The position numbers and the translations under genes were made by a program. Below the pieces are notes generated by a model. That model was not told the DNA's origin. It saw only the letters and a list, made by a program, of their open reading frames with translations, and did no database searches. This document shows positions 1-9,679 of a DNA stretch of 64,000 nucleotides, piece by piece. Positions within the stretch are counted from its first letter, which is position 1; every line of letters begins with the position of its first letter. This DNA is from Streptomyces sp. NBC_00390 (GTDB lineage Bacteria; Actinomycetota; Actinomycetes; Streptomycetales; Streptomycetaceae): positions 372,001-436,000 of the forward strand of contig NZ_CP107945.1 of assembly GCF_036057275.1 (NCBI RefSeq). Direction: 5' to 3'.

Positions 1-288
1 GACGAGCTCCCCCAGCTCTTCAACGTACTGCAAGGACACATGTCGCTGGTCGGGCCAAGACCACCTCTGCCGGAAGAGGTGGCCGAATACAACGATGTGG
101 AGCTGCGCAGACTGACCGTCAAACCAGGACTCACCGGCTTGTGGCAGATCAGCGGGCGCTCCGATCTGTCGTGGGACGAGACTCTCGCCCTTGACCTGCG
201 CTATGTCGACAACTGGTCTCCGTCCGTGGACTACGGCGTCCTCTGCCGGACCCTTCGCGCCGTCGTCGAGGGCAATGGAGCCTACTGA
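1..288 (+). CDS. Polyprenyl-phosphate sugar-1-phosphate transferase, C-terminal part
   Basis: The frame is open from the left edge and ends at 288, giving the last ~95 residues. The stretch MSLVGPRPP followed by KPGLTGLWQISGRS is the typical C-terminal signature of bacterial sugar transferases (PF02397), which move a sugar-1-phosphate from a nucleotide sugar to undecaprenyl phosphate at the inner face of the membrane and so start an exopolysaccharide repeat unit. The N-terminal membrane part lies outside the window. The gene overlaps the convergent methyltransferase gene by 7 bases. As the likely priming enzyme it fits the EPS genes that follow. The sugar cannot be told from this end. Confidence 0.9.
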   Translation, partial: DELPQLFNVLQGHMSLVGPRPPLPEEVAEYNDVELRRLTVKPGLTGLWQISGRSDLSWDETLALDLRYVDNWSPSVDYGVLCRTLRAVVEGNGAY

Positions 289-1187
289 GCGCCGATGGAC
301 CGTGGGCCAGCGGGGCTTGTCGTGCGTACTCGCGGACGCAGGTGAACCCACAGATGCCAACCGGCCAGTGCCGCACCCGGGAGCTTGTGCACCGGCAGGG
401 GCGGCGCATGCATGAAGCGCTTGTACGCACGAGTGAGGGAGAAGTCGGGAAAGCTCTGACGTACCGTGCGTGAGTCATACACGCGGGCGTAGGGGTTGTC
501 GGGGCCGTCGGTGTTGTGGTGAATGAACTCCCGCATGCGCAGATACTCGAACAGCCCGGTTGTGCGAGCATTTCTCACATGAGCGCCGACGATCCCGGTG
601 GGCTGCAGCAGACCGGTCCGGGCCAGCGGAACGGCGACTGCCAGGGCCATCCGCCGGACGAGGCCGATGGCAATGAGGTAGTTCAGCGACCAGCGAGCAT
701 AAAGCATCGCCACCAACTCACCTCCCGGCACCAGAACACGGTGGATTTCCCGCTGCGCGGCAATGATGTCCGGCACGTGATGCAATACGCCGTGGCTGAA
801 CACCATGTCAAAGGATTCCGCCTCGAACGGCAGGTCGAGCACGCTGGCACGGTGCAGACCGTCGAAGGGCAGATTGCGCTGCGCCAGGCGGGTTCTCACA
901 CGCTCCAGGGATGCCTCGGTCAGATCGACACCCGTCCATCTCGCACCGCGTCTGATGAGTTGTTCGGACTCGGTTCCTTGCCCGAGCCCGATTTCGAGTA
1001 CGCGTCGGCCCGCTACATCGAGGCCGTCAAGGCATCGAGGGATGTGCGACTCCAACTCGTACTTGAACGCGTCGTAGCGGGTGAAAAATGACGCGTAGTC
1101 ACCCTGTTCCTCTCTGGCCCGGCCGCCTGCCAACTGCTCTCCGCAGGGATGTGAGGACCAGAACGCAGCGATATCCGTCTCGCGCAT
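282..1187 (-). CDS. Class I SAM-dependent methyltransferase
   Basis: A 301-residue protein. The SAM-binding motif I is seen as VLEIGLGQGTE (residues ~64-74) followed by an acidic GVDLTEASLE loop, and the family motif FSHGVLHHVPD is near residue 130. These mark a Methyltransf_11/25-type Rossmann methyltransferase. The ATG start is supported by AGGAGGG three to four bases upstream. It belongs with the EPS locus and is a paralogue of the interrupted methyltransferase at 18043-18804: both share the GVLHH and VPGGELVAMLY / RPGGKFMVALY pattern. The substrate, possibly a sugar or lipid-linked sugar, is not evident. It is transcribed convergently with the sugar transferase and divergently from the gene at 1492. 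Confidence 0.85.
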   Translation of the reverse strand: MRETDIAAFWSSHPCGEQLAGGRAREEQGDYASFFTRYDAFKYELESHIPRCLDGLDVAGRRVLEIGLGQGTESEQLIRRGARWTGVDLTEASLERVRTRLAQRNLPFDGLHRASVLDLPFEAESFDMVFSHGVLHHVPDIIAAQREIHRVLVPGGELVAMLYARWSLNYLIAIGLVRRMALAVAVPLARTGLLQPTGIVGAHVRNARTTGLFEYLRMREFIHHNTDGPDNPYARVYDSRTVRQSFPDFSLTRAYKRFMHAPPLPVHKLPGAALAGWHLWVHLRPRVRTTSPAGPRSIGAQ

Positions 1188-1491
1188 TTACCCTCCTGTG
1201 GTGGTGTCACGACAGAAGAAGGGCCGCGCCTCAGGCGCGTCGGCCCTTGCCGCCAAAGCTTCGCTGCGGGGCGCGTCGGACAAGCGGAGTTACAGCGGAC
1301 AGCTTCGGAGTGAAGGAAACCAGTAGGCGCGCCCGAACGGAGGATTCTTTACACGGGCGGCCCATTCCGACAAGACATTCCGGAGCCTGCCGAGTGCGTC
1401 GCCTGGCACAGCACACGGACTTCCCCACTAGCCTGGGATTTCGTGAAGCGAGGCGCGAAAAGCGCCCCGGCAAGGAATTTTCGGAGGGCGC
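1188..1491. promoter_or_regulatory. Divergent intergenic region with imperfect hairpin
   Basis: This ~300-base gap separates two divergent genes and must hold both promoters. A strong but imperfect inverted repeat lies at 1219-1230 / 1234-1248 (AAGGGCCGCGCC against GGCGCGTCGGCCCTT, with a short bulge), immediately upstream of the methyltransferase leader. It could be a terminator for transcription entering from either side or a leader structure. No regulator site was recognised. Confidence 0.35.
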
Positions 1492-2694
1492 GTGGTCTGG
1501 AAGAGCAGCGTGGTCGCGGAACCCGGATCCGGCCCTGCCCCGATGAAGGACGAAGAGCTCGAGGGGTATGCCGATCATCTCTTCCGCCGACTGGACAACT
1601 GCGGCTGGGCGGGCCCGGATCCCTATGACGGGATGACAAGTCCGCTCTCGGCCCTCGCCGTTCACCCGCTCCTGCGCCAGGCCCTCCTCCAGACGGTGAA
1701 GCGCAGCCCGGTCGATCTCCGCCCCTGGCTGGGGATCCGTCCGCTGCGTACCGCCACGGCCTGCGGGCTGGGGGCAACGGCCTGCAGTCGTCTGGGCGGT
1801 TCACCTCTGTGGCACGGCCGCGCCCAGCGGCTCGGACGGTGGACGGCCGACCGTCAACTGTCAGGCCGCTACGCTGGGCTGTGGCGCTACGAGTTCGATG
1901 TCCAGACGCGCTGGGGCTACTACCCCGCGTCGGTGCCGAATGTCATCGCCACGACGTTCTGCGCCGACGGCTGCCTCGATGCCGGGACGCTCGACGGCCA
2001 TGCCGTGGAGACGCTCGCCGCCGCACTGCTGGAGCACCTGTTCAACGGCCGGCACTTCGTCTACACACCGACGACGACGGTGCTGATCCACAACGCCAGC
2101 CTCATGGGCGCAGCGCTCGCGACACGTGTCGCCCACCTGGACGGCGTCTCCCGGCCGCTCGCGTCGCGCCTGTTGGACGCCGCACGGTCGTCGGTCTCCG
2201 CCACGGTTGCGGCCCAGCGGCCCGACGGCTCCTGGCCCTACGGGACTTCTCCGAACCTCGGCTGGGTGGACGGGTTCCACACCGGCTACGTGCTGATGCG
2301 GCTCGAGGCGGCCGCGAGAGGCCTGGACCTCGATCTGGACGTCGCGGTCAGCACCGGAGCCCGATACTATTTCGACCACTTGTTCGATGGCTCGCTGCCC
2401 CGTTACTACGCCGACGAGCGGCCCCGCCTGGTCTCGCCCGGCCGTCGCGACCCGAACAACGACGCAACGGCCGTTCGTACAGCGGTATGGGCGGCAGAAC
2501 GCGGCTACGTTCCCCGTGGCTTCGCCGACGATGTACTGGCCGCCGTTGTCGACGGGATTCCCGGCTGTGGGCGCATTGCGCAGCGACAGCCTTCCGCCAT
2601 GATGCGGCACCCGGCCCGCTTGTCGCCCCGGTGGAGTCTCACGCCCTTCCTGGATGCACTGACCGCATTGCGCATGGCCCGACGCAACGGGTGA
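1492..2694 (+). CDS. Alpha/alpha-toroid (terpenoid-cyclase-like fold) protein of the EPS locus
   Basis: A 400-residue protein without obvious signal peptide or membrane segments. It contains repeated helix-type blocks with motifs such as WPYGTSPNLGWVDGFHTGY (residues ~244-262) and RWGYYPASVPNVIATT. The pattern resembles the alpha/alpha-toroid proteins found in polysaccharide loci, such as VpsJ-like proteins of Vibrio; similar proteins are sometimes misannotated as delta-aminolevulinate dehydratase. The GTG start is chosen because GGAGG lies four bases upstream; the internal ATG at 1543 has no good ribosome site. It is first in a set with the polymerase (13 bases downstream) and flippase. A role in modifying or degrading the polymer is an inference; no catalytic residues can be named. 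Confidence 0.6.
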   Translation: MVWKSSVVAEPGSGPAPMKDEELEGYADHLFRRLDNCGWAGPDPYDGMTSPLSALAVHPLLRQALLQTVKRSPVDLRPWLGIRPLRTATACGLGATACSRLGGSPLWHGRAQRLGRWTADRQLSGRYAGLWRYEFDVQTRWGYYPASVPNVIATTFCADGCLDAGTLDGHAVETLAAALLEHLFNGRHFVYTPTTTVLIHNASLMGAALATRVAHLDGVSRPLASRLLDAARSSVSATVAAQRPDGSWPYGTSPNLGWVDGFHTGYVLMRLEAAARGLDLDLDVAVSTGARYYFDHLFDGSLPRYYADERPRLVSPGRRDPNNDATAVRTAVWAAERGYVPRGFADDVLAAVVDGIPGCGRIAQRQPSAMMRHPARLSPRWSLTPFLDALTALRMARRNG

Positions 2695-2707
2695 GCGGAG
2701 CGCATCG

Positions 2708-4105
2708 ATGACGACAACCCTGATCTTCGCGGCGGCGCTGCTGACGGCGATCGGCCTCCTGGCCGCACCCAACCTGCACTTCGCCGGCATGGCGTGGCTG
2801 GTGCTGTCGCCCCTCCTGTATCCGTTCGCCCGGTACCCGCAGTCGGGCGCGCTGCTCACCTTCGACCGGGTGTGTGTGGGAGCCCTCGCGCTGGCGCTCC
2901 TGATGAGCAAGGTCCGCCGGCCGCCCCGCGCGCCGAGTGTGCGCGCCTTCGCCATCGCAGGCGTGGTCTTCGCGGGGCTCTTCCTGGCCCGCTGCCTGAC
3001 GACCAGCCCAGGTGCGCTGAGCGCGCTTCAGACTTTCATCGACGCGGTGCTGCTGCCGTGCGTCGTCTTCGCCGTCTGCCGCAGTACGGCGGGCACCCAC
3101 AGAAGGCTGCGCGCATGGGCAGCAGGGCTGATGGTGTGCGGAACGATCGTCGCCCTGCTGGGCATCACCGAGCGGCTCTTCGCGTACGAGCTCGCGTCGC
3201 GCAGCGGAGGCTCCGCGCGGGTGGACCACGAGATCGGTGGAATCGTCAGGGTCTCCGGCCCCTACTCGGTCCCGGAGGTCTACGCTCTCGTCCTGGCGCT
3301 GACACTCGCCGCGACTCTGTTCTGGTGGATGAGCGGACGGGTTCGCGGCAACCAGCGAAGGGGCCTTGTCGATCTCGTGGGTCCCGTGCTCGCCGCCGTA
3401 CAGATCACGGGCATGGCCATCTCGCTCTTCCGCGTGGCCTGGGCCTGTGCCCTGCTGATCCTGGTGGTCGGACTCGGCCTGCGGAGCAGACGCCGGATCA
3501 GGCTTGCGGTCGCCGGTGTCGTCGTCGCCTTCGGGGCGGTGATCCTGCTGATGCCTCTGCAGAGCAGTGACGTGTTCCGTGAACGGGTGGGCAACACGGA
3601 CAACGTCGCCGGACGGTTGGCCACCCACAAGGTGGGCATCGAGATCTGGCGATCCGCCCCGGTCACGGGCGTGGGAATCCACCAGTTCATCGTTGCCCAG
3701 CGTCAGTCGGGCCAGCAGCAGGTGTGGGGTGTCAGGTCGGTGGAGTCGCCGCACAGCTCGTTCCTCGGGACCCTGGCGGAACAGGGAATCGTCGGTTTCA
3801 CGGCTCTGATCGCCATGTGTGCGTGCGCTGTCCGGATGCTGCGGCGACTCGGCGAGATGTCTCGCGGTGATCCGGTGCTCGAGGCGCTGCGCGCCGCTGT
3901 CCTCGCCGGTGCATCCGCGTACCTGCTCTTCTCCGTCGAGCTGACCATGCTGCCGCTGGGGCCGAGCAATGCTGTTCTCGCGGTGCTGCTCGGGCTGGCA
4001 GCCGCAGCGATCGAGAACGGCCGGGCACGCACCGGCCCGGAAAAGCGCACGGTGGCCGCTGAGCACGGAGCAGTCGGAGGCATGCCCGCCGAGGCCGTGC
4101 ATTGA
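2708..4105 (+). CDS. O-antigen polymerase/ligase-like membrane protein (Wzy type)
   Basis: A 465-residue integral membrane protein with about ten or more hydrophobic segments. A large extracytoplasmic loop carries the Wzy_C-type pattern: GRLATHKVGIEIWRSAP, then GVGIHQF and SPHSSFLGTLAEQGIVG (residues ~300-365). Proteins of this family join lipid-linked repeat units into long polysaccharide chains at the outer face of the membrane. It lies between the toroid protein and the flippase; its stop codon overlaps the TTG start of the flippase gene, so the two are probably translationally coupled. The C-terminal tail is hydrophilic. Polymerase rather than ligase is favoured by the EPS context. Confidence 0.85.
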   Translation: MTTTLIFAAALLTAIGLLAAPNLHFAGMAWLVLSPLLYPFARYPQSGALLTFDRVCVGALALALLMSKVRRPPRAPSVRAFAIAGVVFAGLFLARCLTTSPGALSALQTFIDAVLLPCVVFAVCRSTAGTHRRLRAWAAGLMVCGTIVALLGITERLFAYELASRSGGSARVDHEIGGIVRVSGPYSVPEVYALVLALTLAATLFWWMSGRVRGNQRRGLVDLVGPVLAAVQITGMAISLFRVAWACALLILVVGLGLRSRRRIRLAVAGVVVAFGAVILLMPLQSSDVFRERVGNTDNVAGRLATHKVGIEIWRSAPVTGVGIHQFIVAQRQSGQQQVWGVRSVESPHSSFLGTLAEQGIVGFTALIAMCACAVRMLRRLGEMSRGDPVLEALRAAVLAGASAYLLFSVELTMLPLGPSNAVLAVLLGLAAAAIENGRARTGPEKRTVAAEHGAVGGMPAEAVH

Positions 4106-5466
4106 CCACCGATCCCGCCCCCGTCGTCCTCGCACCGGGGTTGAGGTCGAAGGTTCGGTCGGCCTGCTCGTCGTCGACGGTCCGGCAGGCCGCGAGCTTC
4201 GCCCTGTCGAGCATGGTTATCGGCGGTCTGGGCATGGCCACATCCGCTGTGCTGGCCAGAGCGCTCACCGTCGACGACTACGCGAGCTACTCGTTCAGCA
4301 AGCAATTGCTGCTGTTCACGGCGATGTTCTTCGAGTTCGGGCTCTTCCTGCCCGCGGCACGCCGAGCCGCGGCGGCAGGTGCGGATGTGGCGGAACGCCG
4401 CAGAGTCACCGGCGCGGCTGCCGTGCTGTTCGTACCGGTGTCGATCGCCTTCGCGCTCACCGTCCATGTGCTGTCCTGGGGAGTCGACGCGTTCTTCGGC
4501 GTTCAGGCGGGGCCGAGCCTGAGGCTGGTGGCGCTCGCTTCCATGGGTTACCCGTTGGACTTCGTCTGTCTGCAACTGGCCCAGGGGCTCGGACGGCTGC
4601 ACAGCTACTCGGTGGCCGCGGTGTCCTCGAAGGTGTGCTGTCTCGTTGTGCTGGCGACCATGGTGGCGTCGGGGGTACATCTCACCTCGTCAGGTGTCCT
4701 TCTGGCGGAGGCTCTTTTCCTGCTGGCCGGATGGGTGACGCTGCTGGCGTACCTGAGGCCGCTGTTCCGCGGACTCCGCGAGGCCCTGACGTGCTTGGTC
4801 CGCGACGCTCGCGAGTACGCGTTCTCCGTGTACGTGGGCCGGGTACTGAGCATGGGTACGTACCACATGGACACGCTCATGCTCGGCGCGCTCAGCGATC
4901 CTCGCTCCTTCGCCTGCTACATGATCGCGCTGTCGCTCGCGTACACCGTCGGGCTCCCCGGCTCGGGCCTGGCCACCGCGCTGTTCGCGCGGCTGGCCTG
5001 TCAGCCGCGCCTGGAGGCACGCTGGATCGTTGCGGTCCTGGCGGTGAGTGCCGTACCGGCATTGGTCTTGAGCGTGGCGGCCGAGCCGCTGGTGCGGCTG
5101 GTCTTCTCGAGCGAGTTCCTGCCGGCGGCGCGCCTCATGCCCGTTGTCGCCGCCGCACAGCTGATCAACGCCGTCACCCGCCTGTTCAACACGTTCCTCG
5201 CGGCGCACGCTCTCGGGAAGGACCTGCGCGCCGCAGCGATCGCGCTCACGGTGTCGAACCTCGTCCTCAACGTGATCCTCATCCCGTGGTTCGGAGCCGC
5301 AGGCGCGGCATGGGCGAGCGTCGTCGCACTGGCCGTCAACCTCTTCGTCCACGTCGTGCGGTATCGGCGCGCTGTTGCGGGGAGTGCGGGTACGGTCCTG
5401 GTCGGCGAGGCCGCCGCTGTCGCGGGCACCACCGGCCGGCGTCAGGACGAGCCCACCGGCCGGTAG
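4102..5466 (+). CDS. Polysaccharide flippase (Wzx/MATE-like)
   Basis: A 454-residue protein with 12 or so hydrophobic segments and the loose pattern of the polysaccharide transporter/MurJ-like (MVF) superfamily, for instance VIGGLGMATSAVLARALTV at the N-terminus and ALGKDLRAAAIALTVSNLVL near the end. Such proteins flip lipid-linked repeat units across the membrane, here before polymerisation by the upstream Wzy-like protein. The TTG start overlaps the preceding TGA by four bases (TTGA). The gene runs 25 bases into the convergent asnB-like gene, so no separate terminator exists between them. Confidence 0.85.
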   Translation: MTTDPAPVVLAPGLRSKVRSACSSSTVRQAASFALSSMVIGGLGMATSAVLARALTVDDYASYSFSKQLLLFTAMFFEFGLFLPAARRAAAAGADVAERRRVTGAAAVLFVPVSIAFALTVHVLSWGVDAFFGVQAGPSLRLVALASMGYPLDFVCLQLAQGLGRLHSYSVAAVSSKVCCLVVLATMVASGVHLTSSGVLLAEALFLLAGWVTLLAYLRPLFRGLREALTCLVRDAREYAFSVYVGRVLSMGTYHMDTLMLGALSDPRSFACYMIALSLAYTVGLPGSGLATALFARLACQPRLEARWIVAVLAVSAVPALVLSVAAEPLVRLVFSSEFLPAARLMPVVAAAQLINAVTRLFNTFLAAHALGKDLRAAAIALTVSNLVLNVILIPWFGAAGAAWASVVALAVNLFVHVVRYRRAVAGSAGTVLVGEAAAVAGTTGRRQDEPTGR

Positions 5467-7334
5467 TCACGCAGTGCCGCACCGACCTGTCCGTCACCGC
5501 CGGCATTCTGCTCCCACCACACGGCCGCGCAGAACAGCCCGAAGACCGCCAGGCCGCGCTCGCGTTCGCCCTGAAGATGTTCCGACACGAATCGGTCGGC
5601 CACCGACCGGTCGAAGAGCTCGTCGAACAGTCCGGAACGCCGGACGTGCGGCCACAGCCGTGCTCCGTGCTCCCGGAGGAGGGAACGCACCGGCGCACCG
5701 AATCCGGTCTTCGAGCGTCGTGCCACGAAGTCGGGAACTCCGGCCGCCCGCGCCGCTGATCTGAATCGGGCCTTGCCGTTTCCGAGCCGCAGTTGATCCT
5801 CCGGTCTCGTGGCGAGCGCCGTGGCGACGACCGGTTCACCGAGGAAGGGCACACGCAGTTCCACACTGGCCCGCATGGACGCGCGGTCGCCGTACAGCAG
5901 GTTCAGCCCGGGCAGGAAGAGCTTTCGATCGCATTCCGCGACGGCTCTGAGAGGACTGGCTCCCGCCGCGAGCAAGGGGTCCCCGACGGCGTGATGAGCG
6001 GCCGTGACCTCGTCGAGCTCCACCTTGGGTGCCAGATCCCTCCATTCGGCAGCGGTGAAGTAGGCCTGGCCGGCCCACGTCCAGTCCCGGGGGCTCAAGG
6101 CGCACATCCGGCGGAACTTGTCCGCCCGTTCGCGGAACCTGGGGGAAACCGGGCGGAGTGAGGCCCGTCCGAGACGACGCCGGCCGGACTCCGGAATCCG
6201 CTGCAGCAGTCGCACCGCCTGGTACCGCTCGTATCCGAGGAACAACTCCTCCACGCCGAGCCCGGAGAGCAGCACCGTCGCTTCGCGTCCGGCGGCTCGA
6301 GCGAGGCGCATGAGCGCGATGGCGGCCGGATCCCCGAACGGCAGCTCCATGGCCTGCACCAGCTCCGGAATCTGCTGCAGCACGTCGACGTCGAGATCGA
6401 CCCAGTGCAGCGTCATACCGAGGTGCCGGGCAACCCGCTCGGCGTACGGGGCATCGTGCTCGAACGGCTCCGCCGAGCCGCGGTGCGGTGCGCAATCGCG
6501 CGCGGTGAGGACGGGACCGCTGAAACCGATCCGGGACAGCTCAACGCCCAGCCAGGTGCTGTCAAGTCCCCCGCTGAGGAGCAACCCGACGGGAACATCC
6601 GCCCTGACCTGCCGTTCCACCGACTCGCGCACAGCCGAGGCGATGTCGGCAGCGGGCTTGGGCGGTCCAGCGATCCACAGCGGACGGGGCTGCCCGTACG
6701 TGGGTGCCCGGAGGCTGTGAACGGTGCCTGCCGGTGCCGCCCGCACGCCCCGCCAGCCCGTCCTCGGTGGAGGAGTCCACAAGAACATCGCGCCTTGGGC
6801 GACCGCCACCGGATCGACCTCGTCCAGCAGACCGATGCTGCGGAGCGGCGCGATCTCGCTGGACAGGGCGACGATGCGGGACGAGGTGTCCGACGCGATG
6901 TACAAGGGCTTGATGCCCAGCCGGTCGCGTCCGTACCGCACGTGTCCGTCGGGCAGGATCTGGGTGAATGCGAACATCCCGTCGACGTGGTCGAGCAGTT
7001 CGAAGGCGTCCGGCTGGAGCAGCAGCTCGTGGAGGATCTCGGTGTCTCCATCGGTCGTGAACCGGACGCCGCGGGAGCGGAGGATCTCACGCAGTTCAGG
7101 AGCGTTGTAGAGCTCCCCGTTGTACACGAGGACGCCTCGATCGGCGGTGCCGAACGGCTGGTCGCTGCGCGGGCCGACATCGACGATCGCCAGTCGGCGA
7201 AAGTGCAGCGACGCGTGCCAGTCCGCGCCGGAGAGATCCAGGTGTCCGCACGAGTCCGGGCCTCGGTGCTCGATCGCCTCGCACGGGTCGCAGCCCGCGG
7301 CGCCACGGTTCAGAACGACCACGAACCCGCACAT
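5442..7334 (-). CDS. AsnB-type glutamine-dependent amidotransferase (first copy)
   Basis: A 630-residue class II glutamine amidotransferase. Cys2 (MCGFVVVLN) is the N-terminal nucleophile; EHRGPDSCGH and LVYNGELYN are glutaminase motifs. The synthetase half has the ATP-pyrophosphatase motif LLSGGLDST (residues ~253-261). AAGGAGG is seven bases upstream of the ATG. A gene next to EPS genes, and a second copy at 12851, argue for a sugar-modifying role: in some O-antigen and capsule loci such enzymes convert a uronic acid carboxyl to an amide. UDP-ManNAcA made by WecB/WecC in this locus would be a candidate substrate or precursor. That is inference; plain asparagine synthesis remains possible. 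Confidence 0.85.
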   Translation of the reverse strand: MCGFVVVLNRGAAGCDPCEAIEHRGPDSCGHLDLSGADWHASLHFRRLAIVDVGPRSDQPFGTADRGVLVYNGELYNAPELREILRSRGVRFTTDGDTEILHELLLQPDAFELLDHVDGMFAFTQILPDGHVRYGRDRLGIKPLYIASDTSSRIVALSSEIAPLRSIGLLDEVDPVAVAQGAMFLWTPPPRTGWRGVRAAPAGTVHSLRAPTYGQPRPLWIAGPPKPAADIASAVRESVERQVRADVPVGLLLSGGLDSTWLGVELSRIGFSGPVLTARDCAPHRGSAEPFEHDAPYAERVARHLGMTLHWVDLDVDVLQQIPELVQAMELPFGDPAAIALMRLARAAGREATVLLSGLGVEELFLGYERYQAVRLLQRIPESGRRRLGRASLRPVSPRFRERADKFRRMCALSPRDWTWAGQAYFTAAEWRDLAPKVELDEVTAAHHAVGDPLLAAGASPLRAVAECDRKLFLPGLNLLYGDRASMRASVELRVPFLGEPVVATALATRPEDQLRLGNGKARFRSAARAAGVPDFVARRSKTGFGAPVRSLLREHGARLWPHVRRSGLFDELFDRSVADRFVSEHLQGERERGLAVFGLFCAAVWWEQNAGGDGQVGAALRDYRPVGSS

Positions 7335-7395
7335 CGCGCGTCCTCCTTCGGGCTGGTCGCCGGAAGTGCCGGCAAGGCGACCGTGCTGTGTTCAC

Positions 7396-9678
7396 TCATG
7401 CGTGGTGCGGCCCGGCAGTACCGACGGGCTCCTGACGCGTGGCGGCTTCTCCGTCCGCGTTCGACTCCCCCGGCTCGGGTTGTCTGCCGGCCGGCAGCGC
7501 ACACCCGAGGGCCGCGGCAAGCGCGCCGGTCGCGGGAGCGATTTCGGCCCGCCCGTCCCGGGCCATGGCCTCCGCGGCCCGGCAGGCGGCGAGGGAGCTC
7601 CACAGGGCGAGCCGGAAGTCGGCATCGGGTACGTTCTCGCCGCGGAGCAGCCGGGCCAGAGCCCCCATTTCGGCGGCGTGCCCCTTGGGGGCGCCGCGGA
7701 ACACGGACTTGGACTCCTTTCCGCGCTTCCACAGCGTCAGGGAGGCGAAGTCGTCGATCCTCGCGGCCAGACCGTCGCAGGCCACTTCGATCAGCTCCTT
7801 GGGAGCGCCGGGCGGTGTGGAGCCCCCGTACACGATCGACGCGGTCGACGAGTCCGAGTAGACGAGATGCAGGGTGATGTTCTGGGCGCGCGCCGGGTCA
7901 CGGGTGTCGGCTCCGACCGCCGACACGCTCACCGGCAGGCCGGGGACGAGGAAGCTCGCTGTGTCGATGAAGTGGCAGACCTCGCCGAGCAGCCGACCGC
8001 CCTGCCGGGGGTCGAAGTACCAGTGGTCGTCGGGCAGCCGGCCGGCGAATACGCGGTACACGATCTGCAGTGGCGCCCCTTGCGGAAGCGCGGCGCGCAG
8101 TTCCTGCACGGCCGGGGCGAACCGGCGGTTGAAACCGGCGAGTGCGGGCGCACCGGACCGTGACCAGGCATCCGCCACGCTGTCCAGCTCGTCCTCCGTC
8201 AGGCCCAAGGGCTTCTCGCAGTACAGCGCGATCCCGCGGCGCAGCACCTCCGCCGCGTAGCGGCCATGGCTGTCGTGGCGGGACAGCACCATGACGCAAT
8301 CGGCGTCATGCGACCCGAGTCCGTGCTCGGCACTCTCCGCGACAGTGTGGAAGCCCCACCGCCGGCCCTGCTGGACGGCGGTCAGTCCGCGGGCGCTCGC
8401 CAACCATGAGAAGGCGACGCCGGGCTGCCGGTGCAGGTGGGGAAAGAGCATCTTGGTGGCGAAGTTGCCCGCGCCGATCGCGGCGATCCTCGCCGTTCCG
8501 GAAGGGCGCGACCACTGTGCGGGCTCACGTGGCGCCGGTGGCGGGCCGGTCACCTCCGCGGTCCCCGGATAGCGCAGCAGCAGGGCGACGCGGCGCTCCG
8601 GCCGCTCGGTGTGAAGTGCGCGGTACGCTTCGGCGGCGTCGTCGACGGCGAAGACGTGCGGCTGAAGACTCTCCAGGTCCAGCGAGGGCGCGAGCCTCAG
8701 CACCTCTGCGAGATTGCGACGTTCCGTCCACGGTACATAGCCCTCCGGGTACGGCTGGCCGGCCTCCTCGAAGCGAGGGTCGTACCGCCCCGGGCCGTAC
8801 GAGCGGGAGTAACGGACCGTCAGTTCCTTGTGGTAGTAAGTCGATCGCGGTGGGGCGACCTTGACGTCCCCGACGACGACGACGGTGGCCCTGTCACGCG
8901 CCAGGCTCCCGGCCAGTTCCACCGGATCGGTGCTGGTCGTCGCCGCGGTCACGAGAACCGCGTCCGCCTTGACACCGCCCCAGTGACGCGCGACGGTACC
9001 GGCAAGATCTTCCGTGTCCCGCGGGTAGGCGACGATCCCGATGCTGCGGGTGGCTTCGACTGCTGCTTGATCCCGGTCGACACCGACCGTGTCGTAACCG
9101 TAGGCACGCAGGAGCCGGACGGTGAGCTGGCCCACAAGTCCCAGGCCGATCACCACGATCCGGGAGCCCGGAACCGCTTCTGCCTGGTGGATGCCCTGGA
9201 GCGCGATCGCCCCCACGGTCGCGAACGCCGCCCAGCGGTCCTCCACGCCGTCCGGTACGGGGACGACGAGGTTCCGCGGCACGGCGACGATCTCCGCGTG
9301 GGAGGCGTAACCGGCACCGCCTGCGGCGACGCGCATTCCAGGGGCGATGTCGTCCGCCCCTTCCCCGACAGCGATGACCTCGCCCGCACAGGAATAGCCC
9401 AGTGTCATCGGCCGGTCGAGCCGGTCCTGGACCATCCGGTAGGTCTCGGCGACACCCAGCTTCCGCGCCGTGTCGAGCACCTGTTTCACCTGGTCGGGCC
9501 GCTGGCGTGCCTTTCCCACGATGCCGCTGGCGCCCGTCTGGAGTGTCGCCCGTTCAGTGCCTGCACTGATCAGCGAGTACCTGTTACGGATGAGTACCGC
9601 CCCCGGCTGCAGCACGGGAGGCGGAATCTGCGCCACGCTGATCGAACCGTCCCGGGCCGATAGCAGTACTGCCTTCAC
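7396..9678 (-). CDS. Bi-domain oxidoreductase (medium-chain dehydrogenase fused to Gfo/Idh/MocA)
   Basis: About 760 residues. The N-terminal half is a zinc-type alcohol dehydrogenase fold (MDR) with GYSCAGEVIAVGEGAD and the Rossmann motif VIGLGLVGQLTVRLLRAYG. The C-terminal half (from ~residue 410) is a Gfo/Idh/MocA oxidoreductase with AAIGAGNFATKML and the catalytic EKPLGLT motif. This fusion recurs in polysaccharide and heparinase-containing loci of bacteria; its reaction is unclear, perhaps stepwise oxidation and reduction at a sugar. The GTG at 9678 is chosen: it follows the upstream stop by one base and has AAAGG nine bases before it. A longer frame to 9759 would overlap the glycosyltransferase gene. 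Confidence 0.85.
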   Translation of the reverse strand: MKAVLLSARDGSISVAQIPPPVLQPGAVLIRNRYSLISAGTERATLQTGASGIVGKARQRPDQVKQVLDTARKLGVAETYRMVQDRLDRPMTLGYSCAGEVIAVGEGADDIAPGMRVAAGGAGYASHAEIVAVPRNLVVPVPDGVEDRWAAFATVGAIALQGIHQAEAVPGSRIVVIGLGLVGQLTVRLLRAYGYDTVGVDRDQAAVEATRSIGIVAYPRDTEDLAGTVARHWGGVKADAVLVTAATTSTDPVELAGSLARDRATVVVVGDVKVAPPRSTYYHKELTVRYSRSYGPGRYDPRFEEAGQPYPEGYVPWTERRNLAEVLRLAPSLDLESLQPHVFAVDDAAEAYRALHTERPERRVALLLRYPGTAEVTGPPPAPREPAQWSRPSGTARIAAIGAGNFATKMLFPHLHRQPGVAFSWLASARGLTAVQQGRRWGFHTVAESAEHGLGSHDADCVMVLSRHDSHGRYAAEVLRRGIALYCEKPLGLTEDELDSVADAWSRSGAPALAGFNRRFAPAVQELRAALPQGAPLQIVYRVFAGRLPDDHWYFDPRQGGRLLGEVCHFIDTASFLVPGLPVSVSAVGADTRDPARAQNITLHLVYSDSSTASIVYGGSTPPGAPKELIEVACDGLAARIDDFASLTLWKRGKESKSVFRGAPKGHAAEMGALARLLRGENVPDADFRLALWSSLAACRAAEAMARDGRAEIAPATGALAAALGCALPAGRQPEPGESNADGEAATRQEPVGTAGPHHA

Positions 9679-9679
9679 T

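Noticed and set aside
2639..4135. 498-codon minus-strand frame opposite the polymerase gene
   Set aside because: Its Gln/His/Asp/Arg-rich composition is that of an antisense high-GC frame, while the plus strand codes for a clear Wzy-like membrane protein.
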